In this document: positions 33,494 to 48,400 of the stretch, piece after piece | Layout: each line of letters begins with the position of its first letter | How positions within the stretch are numbered: position 1 is the first letter of the stretch | DNA from: Chrysopilus asiliformis | Lineage: Eukaryota; Arthropoda; Insecta; Diptera; Rhagionidae | DNA: 64,000 nucleotides | NCBI GenBank assembly: GCA_964034945.1 | Contig: OZ035960.1 | Coordinates: 45,611,002-45,675,001, forward strand | Reading direction: 5' to 3' | The notes under the pieces: model-generated | Database searches by the model: none | Told to the model about the DNA's origin: nothing | What the model saw: the letters and a program-made list of their open reading frames with translations, nothing else | Translations under genes and position numbers: made by a program

Positions 33494-36400
33494 CCGTCTG
33501 TGGCGCGGATTGCGGGCGCACGGATTGAGCTAGAGACTTGAAATTTTGCGCAGATTCGTTTTTCGTAAAATGTGAGGCTAAGTTCGTTAATGGGCAAAAA
33601 TGGACCGTTAGGGGGGTACCCCCCATACGAACGAAAACGGTTTTTGTGAATATCTCAAAAACGGTGCATCTTATCAAAAAAGTCCAAGAACAAAAGTTAT
33701 TTAGGATATGATTCTACATAAAACTCCCATACATCAAAATCCGATTGGAATAAATTTTAAAAAATCTTATTGGAAAGTTTGACTTCAAATTGGAATTTTG
33801 GTATAACTGTTCGAATTTTGATACGAATATCACCATACGGGTCTCCAATGATTGCCAGATTGGTAATTATAGCTTTTGTTATGTTTATTCATATAATTTT
33901 ATCGATATGTTTTCGAACAACGCGACGCACTGTTTTCGGCCAAATTCGGAAAAATCTTTTTGATTTCTATAGGGAATGGAGGAAGGAATAAACCAATTTT
34001 TTCCATTGACAAAATTGGTTTTTATTTATTATAGAAATACTTTTGCATTAAATTTCAAAACTTCCATGCAGCGCCTGGAATCGTGCCCACAAAAAATCAA
34101 AGTTTCGTATATTTCTAGTTTTAGTTATAAGAAAGCGTTGCAAAGAATTAAAAAACTTGTGAAACATTGTTTGGTTGGAATAGACAAAAGGACAAAATTG
34201 ACTTTTGTGTCATCTCTCAAATGCTTTCGGAGATAAAATTTAAAAAAAATCTTTATTTTTGCAAAAAAAAAACGGTTATATCTGGCGCATTTTTTATGCA
34301 AAAAGAATCTCTGTAATACAGTTGCACCGGGCAAAGTCGAACCTGGATAGCCTCGAATTCCTCGAACCTACGAATTTTTTCTGTCCCCTTCAAATTCGAT
34401 TTATCTAGCTTCGACCTTATCTATTGAAAAATCAACTTTTTCACTTGCTTAATATTTGTTTAGTGACCTTTTACATTATATTTAGGTAAACATTACATTT
34501 TTAGGGTAAATATTTAGATAAACGTCACATTCTACGAAAGGGTTACGGTATCAAATTTTCTTTTGACACCCATTTTTTGTAAGTAAATCTATTGAATATA
34601 AAATACAAATACAATAATGATTGTAATTAATAATAATTCGACCACAACCTATCAAGAAAACTTATAACACATGTTGACTTTTGCTAAATACATTCAGATC
34701 ATTTTGTTCTTTTATCAGGAATTTCGTTGATATCAAATATTCTTTTGATTCTAGCAGTATATCAGTTTACGGATTGCGGAAAAATAAATAAAATACAAAA
34801 ATTAAATATCTTAATTTTATTAATTAAAATAATAATAATAAAAAGCTTTGATTGAAAAATTCAGTTATATAAATAAATCTATTAAAGGTATTTACATTCG
34901 AGAGCGTTGTCACAGAATCTGTGATACTCGTCATGTGTTATTGTGTCTTCTGTAATTATACAAAAAATTACATCAATTCAGTTATTTGAATTAAACTATT
35001 TACGAACGAAAATCCTCTACATAATTTAAATTAAATTTTATTATTTTTAGATTACATTACAATTTTACTGTTAGTATAGGAATTTAGCCAACCAAAAACT
35101 AAACAAAAAGATAAAACATATTTTATAAAATGGATATTAATCTAATTGTATTAATTTAGGATGTTAGTTTGGATTTATAGTCAAGATCTTATGACTTGTT
35201 TTGATGCCGTCGGCGTGATTTATGTGGTTTAAACTGGAGTTTTCAATTTTTCAGATGATTTGTTAAATTTTCTTCGTGTGCTCTTTTTTGTGATTTAGTA
35301 GATTTACAGCAAGCGGTTGTATATATTTTAGCAGGAGTGGAATCCATTTAAACAAAACACCATAATTACTGTATTGAGTGGGACCGGATGAATTCTAATA
35401 ACATATGGATTATTTAGGATTGAGGAGATTAATTTTACATATTTTTTTTTTACTTACGAGTAGATTAGTTACAATTGGAAGCACAAAATAAAATTAACAT
35501 TTTATTGGTAGTACTTACTTGTTCGCCTTAGTACTGTATTTATATTATTTGGATTATTTTCGTTATTATAACCGGTTGTAGGATATGCTGGCATTTGTGT
35601 TGTGCTACTGGTTGATGAGTGATTTGATGCTAATGACGACGTACCAGATGGCGGAAGTTTCCAGGCATCATCATCATCCTGGAAACGTAAGAAATCAATT
35701 TTTATTTTAGTAAATTGGCGGATCATCGAATAAAAAAAATCGGAAATTTAACTGAAGGCAATATGATTTATTGGTTTTTTTTGCGGTCAATGAAAGACTT
35801 TCATCAGATGCAGTTTTTGCATTTAAAAACTTTATCAAACAATAAAACAGCAGTATGGAGTTTGAAAAACCCAAAACCTAACACTGTGTAAATTTTAATT
35901 CAATTTCCGACTATAACCGATAGCATTTATATCTTTATATCTGACGAAAATGAAGAGATGACTAGGTGAAAACTCCATACACTTATGCAATTTAAAGCTC
36001 CTTATCTCAAAAATCAGTACAGATGTGAGACTAGGGTAGTTGCAATAGGGGTAGACTGTAACATCAGTGACAGATATCTGCCTATATGCGCGCTTACATT
36101 TTTCAACCTTTATAGGACTCCCATTCCAGTTATTGGGGCTCTATCTAGCTGTTGGGGCTCCATCTAGCTTTTGGGGCTATTGTCTAGGTGTTAGGACTTC
36201 TATCTAGACGTTGTGGCCTCGAAGTTAGATCAAAATCCTTGATAGGGGCCTCGAAGATAATTTAAAAAAGATCATTCCAAAATAAAATAAAAATCGAGTA
36301 GTAAGCGCCAAAACAAAAGAGTGGTGAATTTCAGGGCAGCAAACTCTAATTTAAATGTGTTTTTTACCCTAAACCAGTGGTTCTTAACCTTGTTGGAGAT

Positions 36401-39400
36401 ACTGACCCCCACCAGTTTCATATGCGCGTTCACCGAACCCTTCTTAATTGGAGATATAAAAAATGATTTTTTCAAATTCAAAACATAAGGTATATATTTA
36501 TACATAGGTGCACAAAATGAACAAAACCATTCAAGAACAAACCATTAAAGAACAAAACCATTAAGAACAAAAAACAAAACCATTATAACATGATTTTCAC
36601 ATAAAAACAAAAAGTGTGTGTTTTGACCTCCGCTGAACCCCGGAGACTAACTCACCGAACCCAGGTTAAGAACCACTGCCCTAAACAGATGCAAAATTTG
36701 GCCAGCATTTCTCTTCATGAATTTTAAGTTACATCGCATCATTTTCACCATATTAAAATATGTATGTATTGTATTGATGAAAATTTCAACCTCTTAATTT
36801 TGCCTAAAAAACATTTTTCCCGCGCACTCCCGATGCGATTGGAGCATTATTACAAAAATGTCTTTTTGTCTGCGAGTGTCTCAGTCTGTGTACAAGATTT
36901 CTCAAAAACTACTGGAGCTAGAGCCATAAAACTTTACAGTTATGCTTGGTTTAGAAGTATGCTTGAATGAGACGGTCTTATGAACTTTTAGTGGAAATCC
37001 GTCAACCGGAAGTAACCAAAATGGTGGCTTTTTTTCGTTTTTCGCAATTTACTCCGAAACTACGCAGTTATGCATCACCAAAGTTGAAGACAGTAAAATT
37101 TCCTACACTTTTATCTTTTATTGGAACGCGGTATCTCAAACCGGCATCGAGAAATACTGTTTTTAAAAAAAAAAACAGTTTTTTGCGATTCTCTTTAACA
37201 CTAACAGGATTTCGGTGTATCAATATATGAGGTTGTAGCGTAATAATATTTCTCAAAATTTTGTCTTTTACCGTTATCCGCTATATTTACCGTTATTGAG
37301 ATATTTTTATTAAAATATAAAAAAAATCAATTTTTGCAAATCGCTGACTTCGATTCTGGCATTAAGATATCTGTAAGGATAACGGATAATCCTGAAAGAA
37401 TAACGTGATTATCCTTTTTTCAAATTTTCCAGAAAAAATTCTCATCTTGGGGCTTTTGGGGTCGATGAATCCGATTTCAGAGTCAACAAATCCATAAGAA
37501 TATCTCAAAGGCAAGGACATATGAGGCGTTAAAAGCTAGAGTGGACTAACCCACATAATCGAGTTTTTGAAGCTTTTCCACTTTTGTACTATTATTGACT
37601 GTAAATTTTTGGAAAAAAAAATTTCTGTGGACTTTATTACTCAATGTTGAAATATTCTTTTGTGCATCCAAACATTTTTATCTAAAAACTCACTCGCAAT
37701 AGTGATTCAAACACAAAAAAATTCACGATTTCGACATGTGGTTTGGTCCACTCTAGCTTTTAACGCCTCATATATTCGAAGACGAAAAAGTATAAATAAG
37801 CGTAGTAAAAAGCCGGCGTCATTTTAGCTTTTAAGTCATGCTAATCAAATACGAAATGACTAAAAATGATAATTTTTTTTTAAATCACTCAAAAGGAAAA
37901 AAAAACAATTTTTTGGGCACTGTGAATCAGAAATACAAGCGAGATAGGAGCATAAAAATAAAATAAAATAAATATTTATCTTGCATTTATTTATGATACA
38001 CAGTGCCCAAAAATTTTCTTATCCTTTTTAGTGCATTTTTTTAAATTACAAAACAAAAATGGTCAAAATGGATGAATCCATATTTTTCGTACCGAATTTT
38101 GGTGAATTCCCAAAAATCTTTACTTACTAGTAATTTTTTAATTTTTTTTGTATGATCCCCGATTTAGGCGCCTAATTGGTTTCGCGAAACATTGGGTAAT
38201 TCAGCAGGAACGTATAAATGCGAAGGATCAGAAGGGCGGTAAAAATCATTTTTGCCCAGGGTGGCGGAAGAGCTGTATTGGGCCTTGACTTGGTCTGTAG
38301 TTTCCATACAGGATATTTGAGGATTGCTAGTGGAAATTGTCTTTTCTTGTGTTTTTTTTATTTGTTTACAGTATAAATTTTACACGGCATAAATGACTTA
38401 GTATAAATGGTTAATTTACAAATATTAATTTAACAATGACCAAAATGATTGTAAAGATGAGTATTTTTCCACGAAATTACCTTTATTTGCCTATTCTTTT
38501 CTTAATTCAATGATCTCGCAAAATTACTACTCTCATAATCAGATTCGCACATTTTAAAAGACGATGGACGGACTGAATGGAAACTATTACAATAATACTG
38601 AATTTCTAGCATGTTGTATTCCTTTCACTTTCCGTGCGTACAAGTTTTTGTGAATTCAAAGAGATAATTTGACGAGATTGCATCAAACTTCCCAAAGAAT
38701 CTTACGTATGCAACAAAAAGGTATGGAGTTGTATAAAAAGCATTCACTCTGAAAGGCGACTCATTCGGATTATATACAATGTGTGGGAAAACTGAAAACT
38801 CATGGTATTACGTTTTGTTTGCACGATGAATCCACACCATTCATTCTTCAATATTTGCAGTGACTCCATGTAAACTGATAGATATTCTTAAAATGCATGA
38901 ATTTAGAACGAAATCTTACCTGCAGAAATGAAAAGTCAACTTTTATTAATCGTTGTCGCGGGGATTGACTGCGAGAGCTCTCCCCCTTCTTAACATTTTC
39001 GACTTGTTGAGTTGATGGAAGCACTGAAACGAAAAAAATATAAACAAAAATTAGAAAAAAAACGTAAAATAAAAATCAATTTATTTTGTCAACAAAGCGA
39101 AATTATACTCCATCCATAGCATATTGTATGACCGGAAATCATTTATCATTTTCTTTTAGAAAAAATTAATTACTAGCGCAACTTTTCTACATTTTTAGTA
39201 GAATTGAGACTTTGGTGTTCAATAACATCGCATGTGAAAATTTTCGTGAAAAATAAATAAGAAGAAAAACTCTGAACGGAGCTTAGATATCAGGAATTAT
39301 TTTCACAGTATAAAGAATTGGGACATGGAATTTCGAAAGTGAAATCGTGACTTGAGTTACTTTGCATTTTCAGCTAATAATATGGCTCTGAGCTCCATTG

Positions 39401-42400
39401 AATGCGGATTTTGTACCTAAGAAGTTATACCTCGGCTATTGTTAAACAGCCGACAGTTCAATACATTTTATTAAGTTAGAGCTTAACAAATGCAAAGCCA
39501 GCACCAAACATCTTTTGAACTGAATGAACGAGGCTGACCCGAGCAACGTCTAATGAAAAAGTTATCTAACTTGCCTTTTGTTGCTGTGTAACGAGATCAC
39601 CTACCACTATTCCAAAGTGGTTACTCTCTATATATATTTTTTATTCGGATAAAAGTAAGGTGACCATATTTATTTTAGGAGAAACTGAGACAAAATGACC
39701 AGGAGAGGGGGGAGGGGGCGGAGGAAAGGTTGTGAGACAAAGTCTAAAACGGAAGACGGAAGACCAACGAAACCACAAATTTTCTTTATAAGTATTGAAA
39801 ATAAATCTTGATTTAAACCAAGGAAAAACAATTAAGAAATGTGCACCGCAGGCGAAGTTTTTTAAACAGAATGCTACGCAATAAGTTAAAATCGAGAGCT
39901 GCACAGTTTCAAGTGAAAATTTATTCTTCACACTCCATAAATAATCGCAACGCAAATTGTAAAAATATTGTACCAATAAAGAGAAATGCGCCGCAGCGAA
40001 AGGTTTTTGAAATGCATGGCCGCTTTGTGGAAAATCGATGAAAAAATGTGCCACAGGCGAAAAATGTAATTTACAGCAACTCCTAGCCCAAGTATAGTCA
40101 TATTCCGTGGTCGTTTTTTCTAGTATTTAAAAAAATATAGGACTATATTGAAAAATCCGGGACAAAAGTTGAATATCCGGCACGTCGGGATAGCATGACT
40201 AAATCCGAGACTGTCCCGGCTACACTCAGAAAAATGTTCAGGTCAACTTTTTGTCAGGTTAACTCTTACCTTACAGAGGTTTCTGTAAGCCAGCTAGCGG
40301 TCAGACTTAACCTATCTAAGGTCAACTCGTGCAGCTCCCAATGCCCTACTTCACCTGCTGGTGGCTTAATTTCAGAATTTCTCCGACCACAGGTCAACTC
40401 AGTTTTACTTGCCCACATGCAGGCGAACGCGCACCTGCCCGAGGCCAATTACGCCGTATGTAGGTTGTCGATTTAGCCTCCATTTTTCTGAGTGTATTCT
40501 GGAACGTTCACCCTAAACAGAAGCAATGTCGAAATCCGAGACTGTTCCAGCTATTCCGAGATGTATGGTCACCCTAAATAGAAGCAACGTCGATTGTTGT
40601 TCCCCTCTTGCTATGACCACATCTCTGAATTATTTTCTATTTTGGATGTGGCTACGGTAAATGCCTGTCAATGAGAGCCCACAACAAAGTTATTAGACCC
40701 TTGGCGGAATTTAAAGATCTTCAAAATATCTACATTCGATGATGGTACATTCATTGAGGTGAGTTTGGCTGGTGGTGAGAGCTTGATTAAATGTTAAATG
40801 ACAGGTTGTCGTGCTTCGGGTTAATCTTTTTATGCCTTTCTCGTAATAACCTAGCCTTGATTGGTACTGAAAGTTATTGTAATTGACGGTTTTATGTGGG
40901 CATTTTCTTCAATTAATTCTTCAAAATTAAATTGTTGCGATTAAGAGCCCTCAATCAAAATTGTAATTGAGTTTCAGATACATATTTTTTTAGTAAATGG
41001 GGGAAAATATATGTTTCTACAATGAGATGAGCCACAGTTTTTCCACGCCTCCCTGTAGCCCCATTTCATTTTTGCACGAAACCCTGAATTTTTTTTCTAA
41101 ATTTCTTTAAATTGTCCTCCGATTATTTTACAAAATTATACTTTTTTAACATTAATAAAAAACTGGATTTTGGAGAGAATGAATATCAAGTAGTATATGC
41201 TTGTTCCTTACTAGCATTTTTGGTGTCTGTCACTTATCTGCCGTGTGTTATTTAGTGGCAGTTACGTGCCATAACCAAAAAATATTAGTAGTTTTCAGCT
41301 CCTGAAAAATACCGCCGTCACTACCGAGGGTCTCCAAAGTAATGTATGTATCTTAACAAAGTAAATGTATGTAAATGTATGTATCTTAAGGATAAAACTT
41401 CATGGCAAAAACTACTGGCGTACTTTTCAATCCAAAAATTATGTTGACGAAATCTTAATAGATTTTTGGATTAGAATTTAATACATGCGAATTATTGAAA
41501 ATATTTTAATCTTTCTTGCCTTAATATTTTAATCATTGTGCTTAGATACTTTTAATATTAGTGTCAACAATTGAATCAAAATCGTTGACTTTAATACTAA
41601 ATTGAACCAGAAATAAATTTGAAAAAATGTTTAATCCATACTACTGGATTAGAATTTTGCATTGGATTACATATAGGTCCAGTGTAATCCAATTTTTATT
41701 AGAATTTAATACAAGATATTTTACCGTGTTGGAAATAAGGACTAGAGAGACTTCGTGTTTTAATCTTAAAAGTTATGGAGGTTTTTTACAGCAAAAAGTG
41801 CGATGCAGGAAAGATTTAATAAAAAAAAATACTCCACAGATGAAGCTCAAAAGTCCCGTTAAATCCACAATCTCTCGGTATTCAGACAAGAATGCCTCCA
41901 TATTTTTTTCCTTTTTGACGTCTTGGTTTGATGCAGCAGTCTCAACATACCACCTAACGTACCGCCCGATAAAAATACCGCCCTGAAGGTCATCTTCTAC
42001 ACAGTCGAACCTGGATAAGTGGGACTAGGGTAAGAGGGAAACCTATATAACTGTGATGGATTAATCGGTCCGAGGAATTCTAAACAGAAGTGGGAACTTA
42101 GGGTAAGTGGATAACCTCCATAAGTGGAAACCATAAGACGGTCCCGTGAAATTCCACTTATCCGGGTTCGATTGCACTATAGAATCAGGTGTGTCTAATC
42201 AATTAGCTTGTTAAATGGATAATACAAGATTATGGTAATGATAAATTACCCTGTCGCTAATCCAGAGGCAATGGGCTTCAACCACGCCTGCAAAACTTAC
42301 TGTATCAAAATGAGTAGTGTTACTGCTTGGTGCTAACAACACCATCAGTCTAGACTGTTATCACGACCTCTTCTATTGATGGTTTGCAACAAAAAATCAT

Positions 42401-45400
42401 TACAAACAGGGTCGAAAAATTCTTATGAAACCTCAATTTTTGTCCCCTTCCGTCACGCTTCCGATAGCCGCTCCCGAAAATCTACTATCGTCTTCGGTTT
42501 GCGCCCTTATATCACGTTACGACCTCTTCGTTTCAAAAAAAATTGTTTGTGCTTTTTTAACATTTTTACATTGAGATTCTCAGTGTTGTCTTTTACTTCA
42601 ACAAAATGTGAATATTATTTCTTTTTTTTCGAATACTTAAGCCAAAGAGACCCAAAAAAAAAAAAGAAAAACAGCAGAAATAACAGTTAGTTCCAAGGTT
42701 GCTCTTAATACCTGAGGTGAAATACTCGTTTAACAATAAAAAGAAATAAAGATATCACCACATTTGTGGTCATATACTTCATATTGCATAAGAATTCACA
42801 CAACTCAAGTTTCATTTGATTACAGAGAAGCTTAAAAACATAAACCTGAAAAAATAGCTGTCATCATGTCGTATTTATGTAAAATACCGAAAGAGAATCA
42901 AAATAAAAGTCAACAGCAAAAATTGTTGCGGTCATTAACCGTCATTTTTTTGCAAACAATTTTTCCGAAAGAAAGAAATTCATAAGAGTTGTCGCCCATC
43001 TCCTAATTTAATTTTGTGCGTGATAAATTTCCGTTAGAGTTGCTAGATCTAAACTTAAATAAGGTAGTAATAAAAAAGAACGTCTTTGGCGCAGAAATTT
43101 ATCTAACGAAACGTTTAGCACCACCCAAGTGCTAATTTAATGTGGATCCCCAACCTACCGAATGTGTTTTATGACTGTTTTGCCATAATTGCCCTGATGG
43201 CGGTTTATTAGTAAATTGTATTAGAAAAAAATAAAAAATTTTAGTATTCGCTTTCATAAAATCATCTGCTATTGTTTTCTTGTTCAAAAAACCATTCTTT
43301 TTAAGGGAAAATTTATAGCTAGACATTCAATTTGAAAAATAAGGTAAAATTAAAAAGTCAACCGTGATATTTTATCCTATCTGATGTCAACCAAAAGCTT
43401 CTAAAAGCATAAAATATTTTTGGCTTTCAATTGGAGTTATATATTGTGATGATCCAATTGAATTTTTTATATGGTAGTTGCTGGAATAAACATTTTATGT
43501 AAACAGTTTTTAATTTATTATAATAAAAAAAATTATGAAATGTAGGGGAGATGAATCAAATAAAATTACCTAATCAAAAACGCCAATTTTATCAGTTGTA
43601 AACCCTAATAAATATAAACATAAAACAATAAAAAATTACAGACATTATGTATTTAATTTTAATAGCACATTGTTGCCAAAAACAAATAGAAACATATTTT
43701 TTATTAAATTGTTTATATGCTCGAGAAATTTTTATGTTTAGTCGCAGTTGTAAAATTCCAGACACGTAAAAAGAATGGTGCAAATATTCATTAAAGCGTA
43801 TAGTTAGAAATGGTGAAAGCTGGCATCTTACTCTTGACTTTGAATTTTCACCAAATTGGTTATAGACTTAAGAAGAAACCGCCAAATTTCATATTTCTAT
43901 ATGTTAAGGTCTAGAATTGTGAAATACCAAGGAGGGAAAATTGTAAATAAAACTATAAAAGCTTAAAAAAACACGGTTTTTGAAAGATTTCAGAAAAATA
44001 TTATAAAACGTCAAAAAAAATCTTCTAAAAACTCCAGTGGCGTACCAAGGAATCATAAAATACCTCAAGGAATCATAAAATACCTCAAGGAATCATAAAA
44101 TACCTCGACTTAAGCGGTTATTGCTTGTGACCACAGATTTTTATGTGTAAATTATTTTATATTTATTTTAATTTAATAAATAAATAATTTCAAATCGATT
44201 TTTGAAGAAAAAAATGGTTTTATTCAAACACCAAATTTTAGAAATGGTATATTTTTCGCGAAAAATCGTAAAATATATAACTTTTAAAGACTGATCACTT
44301 CCCTTTTGAAGACGGGACACTTGACCCGCTGTGGTAGAAATAGACATACATAAAGTATTGGTAGGTTAAGTATTAATTAAAATTTTTGTGCCGCATTCTG
44401 CTTAAGAAATACGTTTTTTGTGTACATCTGTTAATTATTTTCCTTTGCTTTCATCCAAATAAAGTTGTTGGAGCTAAACTTCAGACCAATCGGCTCGGTA
44501 GTTTCCCCGCGAAAGAGTAACATAGAGGGAAAACTAAGTTTCGAGATGACTTTACCCCCTCCCCTTACTCCCCCACCTCTCGGGCTACTTTTTAATGGGT
44601 CTATGTTGGGGCTGGACCCCCGACGAACATCTATGCCAAATTTCAAGTCAATCGGTTCAGCCGTTTTGCGTGAAAGAGGAACAGACAGACACCAACTCAT
44701 TTTTATATATTAGTATGATTGGTGTACCGTGTCAGCCACACCCCTCCCTTGCCCCCCCCCCCCCCCCCACTTCTCGATCATCTTGTCTTGGTCACCCTGT
44801 ACATACCCTTTGTTTATATGAAGCCTTACTCTTTAAAGAATTACTCAACGAATGAAACTTTTGTAGAAATGAAATATCAAATAGAAATGATTTTCTGAAA
44901 TGTAAAACTGTAGGTGCGACAAGAAGGAGGAAAATGGTTATTTTACCCCCATTTAAGGAGACTCAAATCCACCTTGGATTCAATGCTAACACAAGGAAAA
45001 AAGGTATTTTGATACCTTAAATATCAAAAAGTTTAGTACACTCAAGATGTATATTTTTCAAATACCTTCAAATTTTTGCTAATGACATTTTTTCGCAACT
45101 GCCTCTTAGCAATATCTACTAATTTTCCTAGTAGCTTTTTCGGCAATTTTTTACACAACTAGGATTTCAATAATGAAGGTCTATGTATCTCTTTTTTGTT
45201 AAAAAAAATTTTCGCATTATATGTAATAGCTTACGATAAACTCACGATTACTAACTGGCAATAACTTACGAGAGTTACCAAAGTTACCAAAGATTCTAAT
45301 GGCAGTAATCAGAACTAAGCTGTTATAATAAATAAGAAAGTTAAGAAATTTAAGTGATTTATCGGCAGAAGATAACACATGACAAACAAATGCATTTTTA

Positions 45401-48400
45401 AACATTAGTGCCAGCTCCTGGCTTTTATTTTTGTTTTTCTAATACAAATTCATTCGAAAGTTGGTCAAGGTTAGTTCCCAGGAAAAGAAAAACCAGGAAA
45501 AGCATTTGTGCTCATTTTCGTTATTTTTCATCAGAGATTTTTCTCAGTCTGTTTTTACTGCCTTTTCTCCTCCTGGCAAAACAAAATGGATATGCGTGTA
45601 AAAATATTCTCGTCTAGCAAATAAATGACGAAGAGTCCAAGATTTATATTTAAGAAAAGTTTCAAACAAAACAGGCAGAATTTATATTCAAGTCTTGATT
45701 TTGTGTAAACGAAAAAGCAAAATGGATCACGTCTTACACCCACTGGAAATCATGATCTTAACCAGAGCCCACTAGTCTAGTATATAAAACTCTTTCGAAT
45801 TTCCAGAGCACAGCGAGTTTTGTTTAAAATCCGACAAATTCTTAGAGGATCCATTTTAAAAAATATCGTGAGTGTTATAAATGTTCTCCCAATGGTGGAA
45901 TAAACCATATTTACCGCATTCGGTGGGAGTTCGACTCATTGAAATTCATAAATAGTTCTTAAAAGGCAATGTTATTACTGGGTTAGGTTTCTTTTAGAAT
46001 TAATGAAGTTTAATATATTTTTACATCGGTATCTGAAAAATTAGAATTTAGACTGTTGCCTTTTTGAGAAATTTTCACGTATGTATTCAATATAGGACTT
46101 ATAAATAGATTCCATCGTCTCATTGAGGGATTTTTGACGAGAGACAAAGAAATTTAGACGTTATTCCTTCTACGAATGGTTTATATCTGCATAACCAAAC
46201 AAAATTAATATGCACAAATAAATATTGTGCAAAATAGAAAATACCTTTATCGAAGAAAATGCATCTAAATTGTTTTGGTTGTTCGTTTGATAATTGTCAT
46301 AGTTCCAAGACCGATTTGCTCCAACTATTCTTAAAAAATTAAGTTGTACTTAGCCTACTTAACCCGTAGAAATTCTGGGACTTTAATAATTTAAGTTAAG
46401 CTTAAGTGGCTAAGTTTCAGTGGTCCAAGTGACTAGAAATCGCTTGCAGGTTACAAAAATCTTTGCGAAAAAAATATGCACAGGGTTGCCATAACAAGTA
46501 TAAATAAACTAGGATTCCTGAGCAAAAAACTGACTTGTAAAAAATGACTTGTGGTCAACGGTGTAGAGCCCGCGACGTCTAAGCTTGACCCGTAGAAATA
46601 ATTTAAAATAAATTGAAATATTAGCACATAACGCCGAATTATTTTTTACCGGTCAAGCACTATGTATCGTTACTAGTTGCAAAAATTTTGGTTCTGCGTC
46701 GTGGTGATTCCTGGATAACAGAAAGAAGGCAAAAAATGAAGTTCTAATTTATTTGCTTTATACATTTAGCCCGCCAAAAAATCTAGTTGCGTATCCCTGG
46801 TGTAGCGGCAAATTAAAACCATTTATTTTATTATAATACATGCAAATGCGAAACATCTGTCTTTATTTTTGGTTTTCGATTTTCAAGTGAACCGTGAAAC
46901 AATTTTTTAAAGCAAAACATGTTTCGCAAACAAAAGCAAATAAAAAGAAATGCACCGCAGGCGAAAATTTCGGCATTTCGAGATCAAATATGAAAGTCTC
47001 GCACTCCATGTTTTGTGTTCCTTGAGTTGTTGGTTTTTGAAAAGATCTGCTTCTGTAATCGAAAAACATGTTGTCGAAAGGGTTTTCCATAGTTTTAAAC
47101 ACCAACTGAAACCAAATTTAAAATGTTCAAAAAAATTATTATCGATTTAACATAAAAACTTGATAGGGATGTTTTTCTATTTTCCTAAATTCCTATATTC
47201 CGGCTGTCCTAAAACATATGGGGTAAAAGCACGACGTCTTCCAATAGAAATGTGTTACTAGAATGATATTCATTTTTTTTTTACAAAAAAGAGTGTAAAA
47301 GCACTCCTCTCGAGGCTATCAAGTCCATAAACAGATTTCAATTACACCGACAGCTCTGAGTATCTTTATCGGGATGAAAATCTGATGTGAAAATTGTAAG
47401 TAATGCTCGTGTCCTTGAACTTATCGCATTTACAGCACTTCATATACACGTACCGAAACATTGGTCTGATAGTAAGAAAATATATACACCGGTAGCAATG
47501 ATTGTTGGGTTGTTTTGGGGTAAACTACATGGAAAAAACTGTGATCAATATAGGAATGATGGTAAGTATCCTTACATAGATATACCTGACTGTATGAACG
47601 TAGTCTAGTAGCACCTAAAATTTACCGGACAGGAGGTTAATAGGATAATCGAGAAATTAATTCCGCTATCAAGTTTTAGCTAACACTCTGTTGAGAATTC
47701 TATTTTTAGGAATTAGAATTTCTGGAAGCGATTGTGTTTTCTGGGTGGGTGACTAAATTTGTGTTAGGTGAGGTGGTTTCATATTTGGGAAAAATTTGCA
47801 ATTCCATTAAGGAATTTTTCTGATTTGAAATTTAGACAAATAAAATTTCGGGTTCAAAAAGGGAGCTACACATATTGCAAGTTAATTTAATTCACATGAA
47901 ACCTTTAGGATTGACCGGTTCATTTGACTTTTTACCCTTTTAAATCATTTTTTCGACATCGAAAACTTTTTATACCCGTATGGTGAAACCAAAGGGTATA
48001 TTAACTTTGCCTTACCGTTTGTAACGCCAAGATCCCGTCATCACACACAAAAATGAATTACACCAGTGTGTTTAGAATGATAAAAATAATTAACTTCTGC
48101 ATGTCCGTCCGTCTGTCTGTCCGTCTGTCTGTCCGTCCGTCCGTCCGTCTGTCCTTCTGTCTGTCTGTCCGTCTGTCTGTCCGTCTGGTGGCGCGGATTT
48201 CGGGGCGCACGGATTGAGCTAGAGACTTGAAATTTTGCGCAGATCCGTTTTTCGTAAAATGCGAGGCTAAGTTCGTTAATGGGCAAAAATGGACCATTAG
48301 GGGGGGTACCCCCCATACGAACGAAATCGTTTTTTGTGAATATCTCAAAAACGGTGCATCTTATCAAAAAATAACAAAAGTTATTTAGGATATGATTCTA

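Noticed and set aside
34318..34440. A complete pogo-like MITE in the spire intron
   Set aside because: Only one end (CAGTTGCACCGGGC with TCGAACCTGG) could be seen, with no matching inverted end within reach.
39641..40054. 137-codon ORF on the minus strand
   Set aside because: It runs through the end and G-rich tract of a transposable element.
41627..41986. 119-codon ORF in the spire intron
   Set aside because: Composition and lack of domain suggest a chance ORF; no splice sites or homologous copy.
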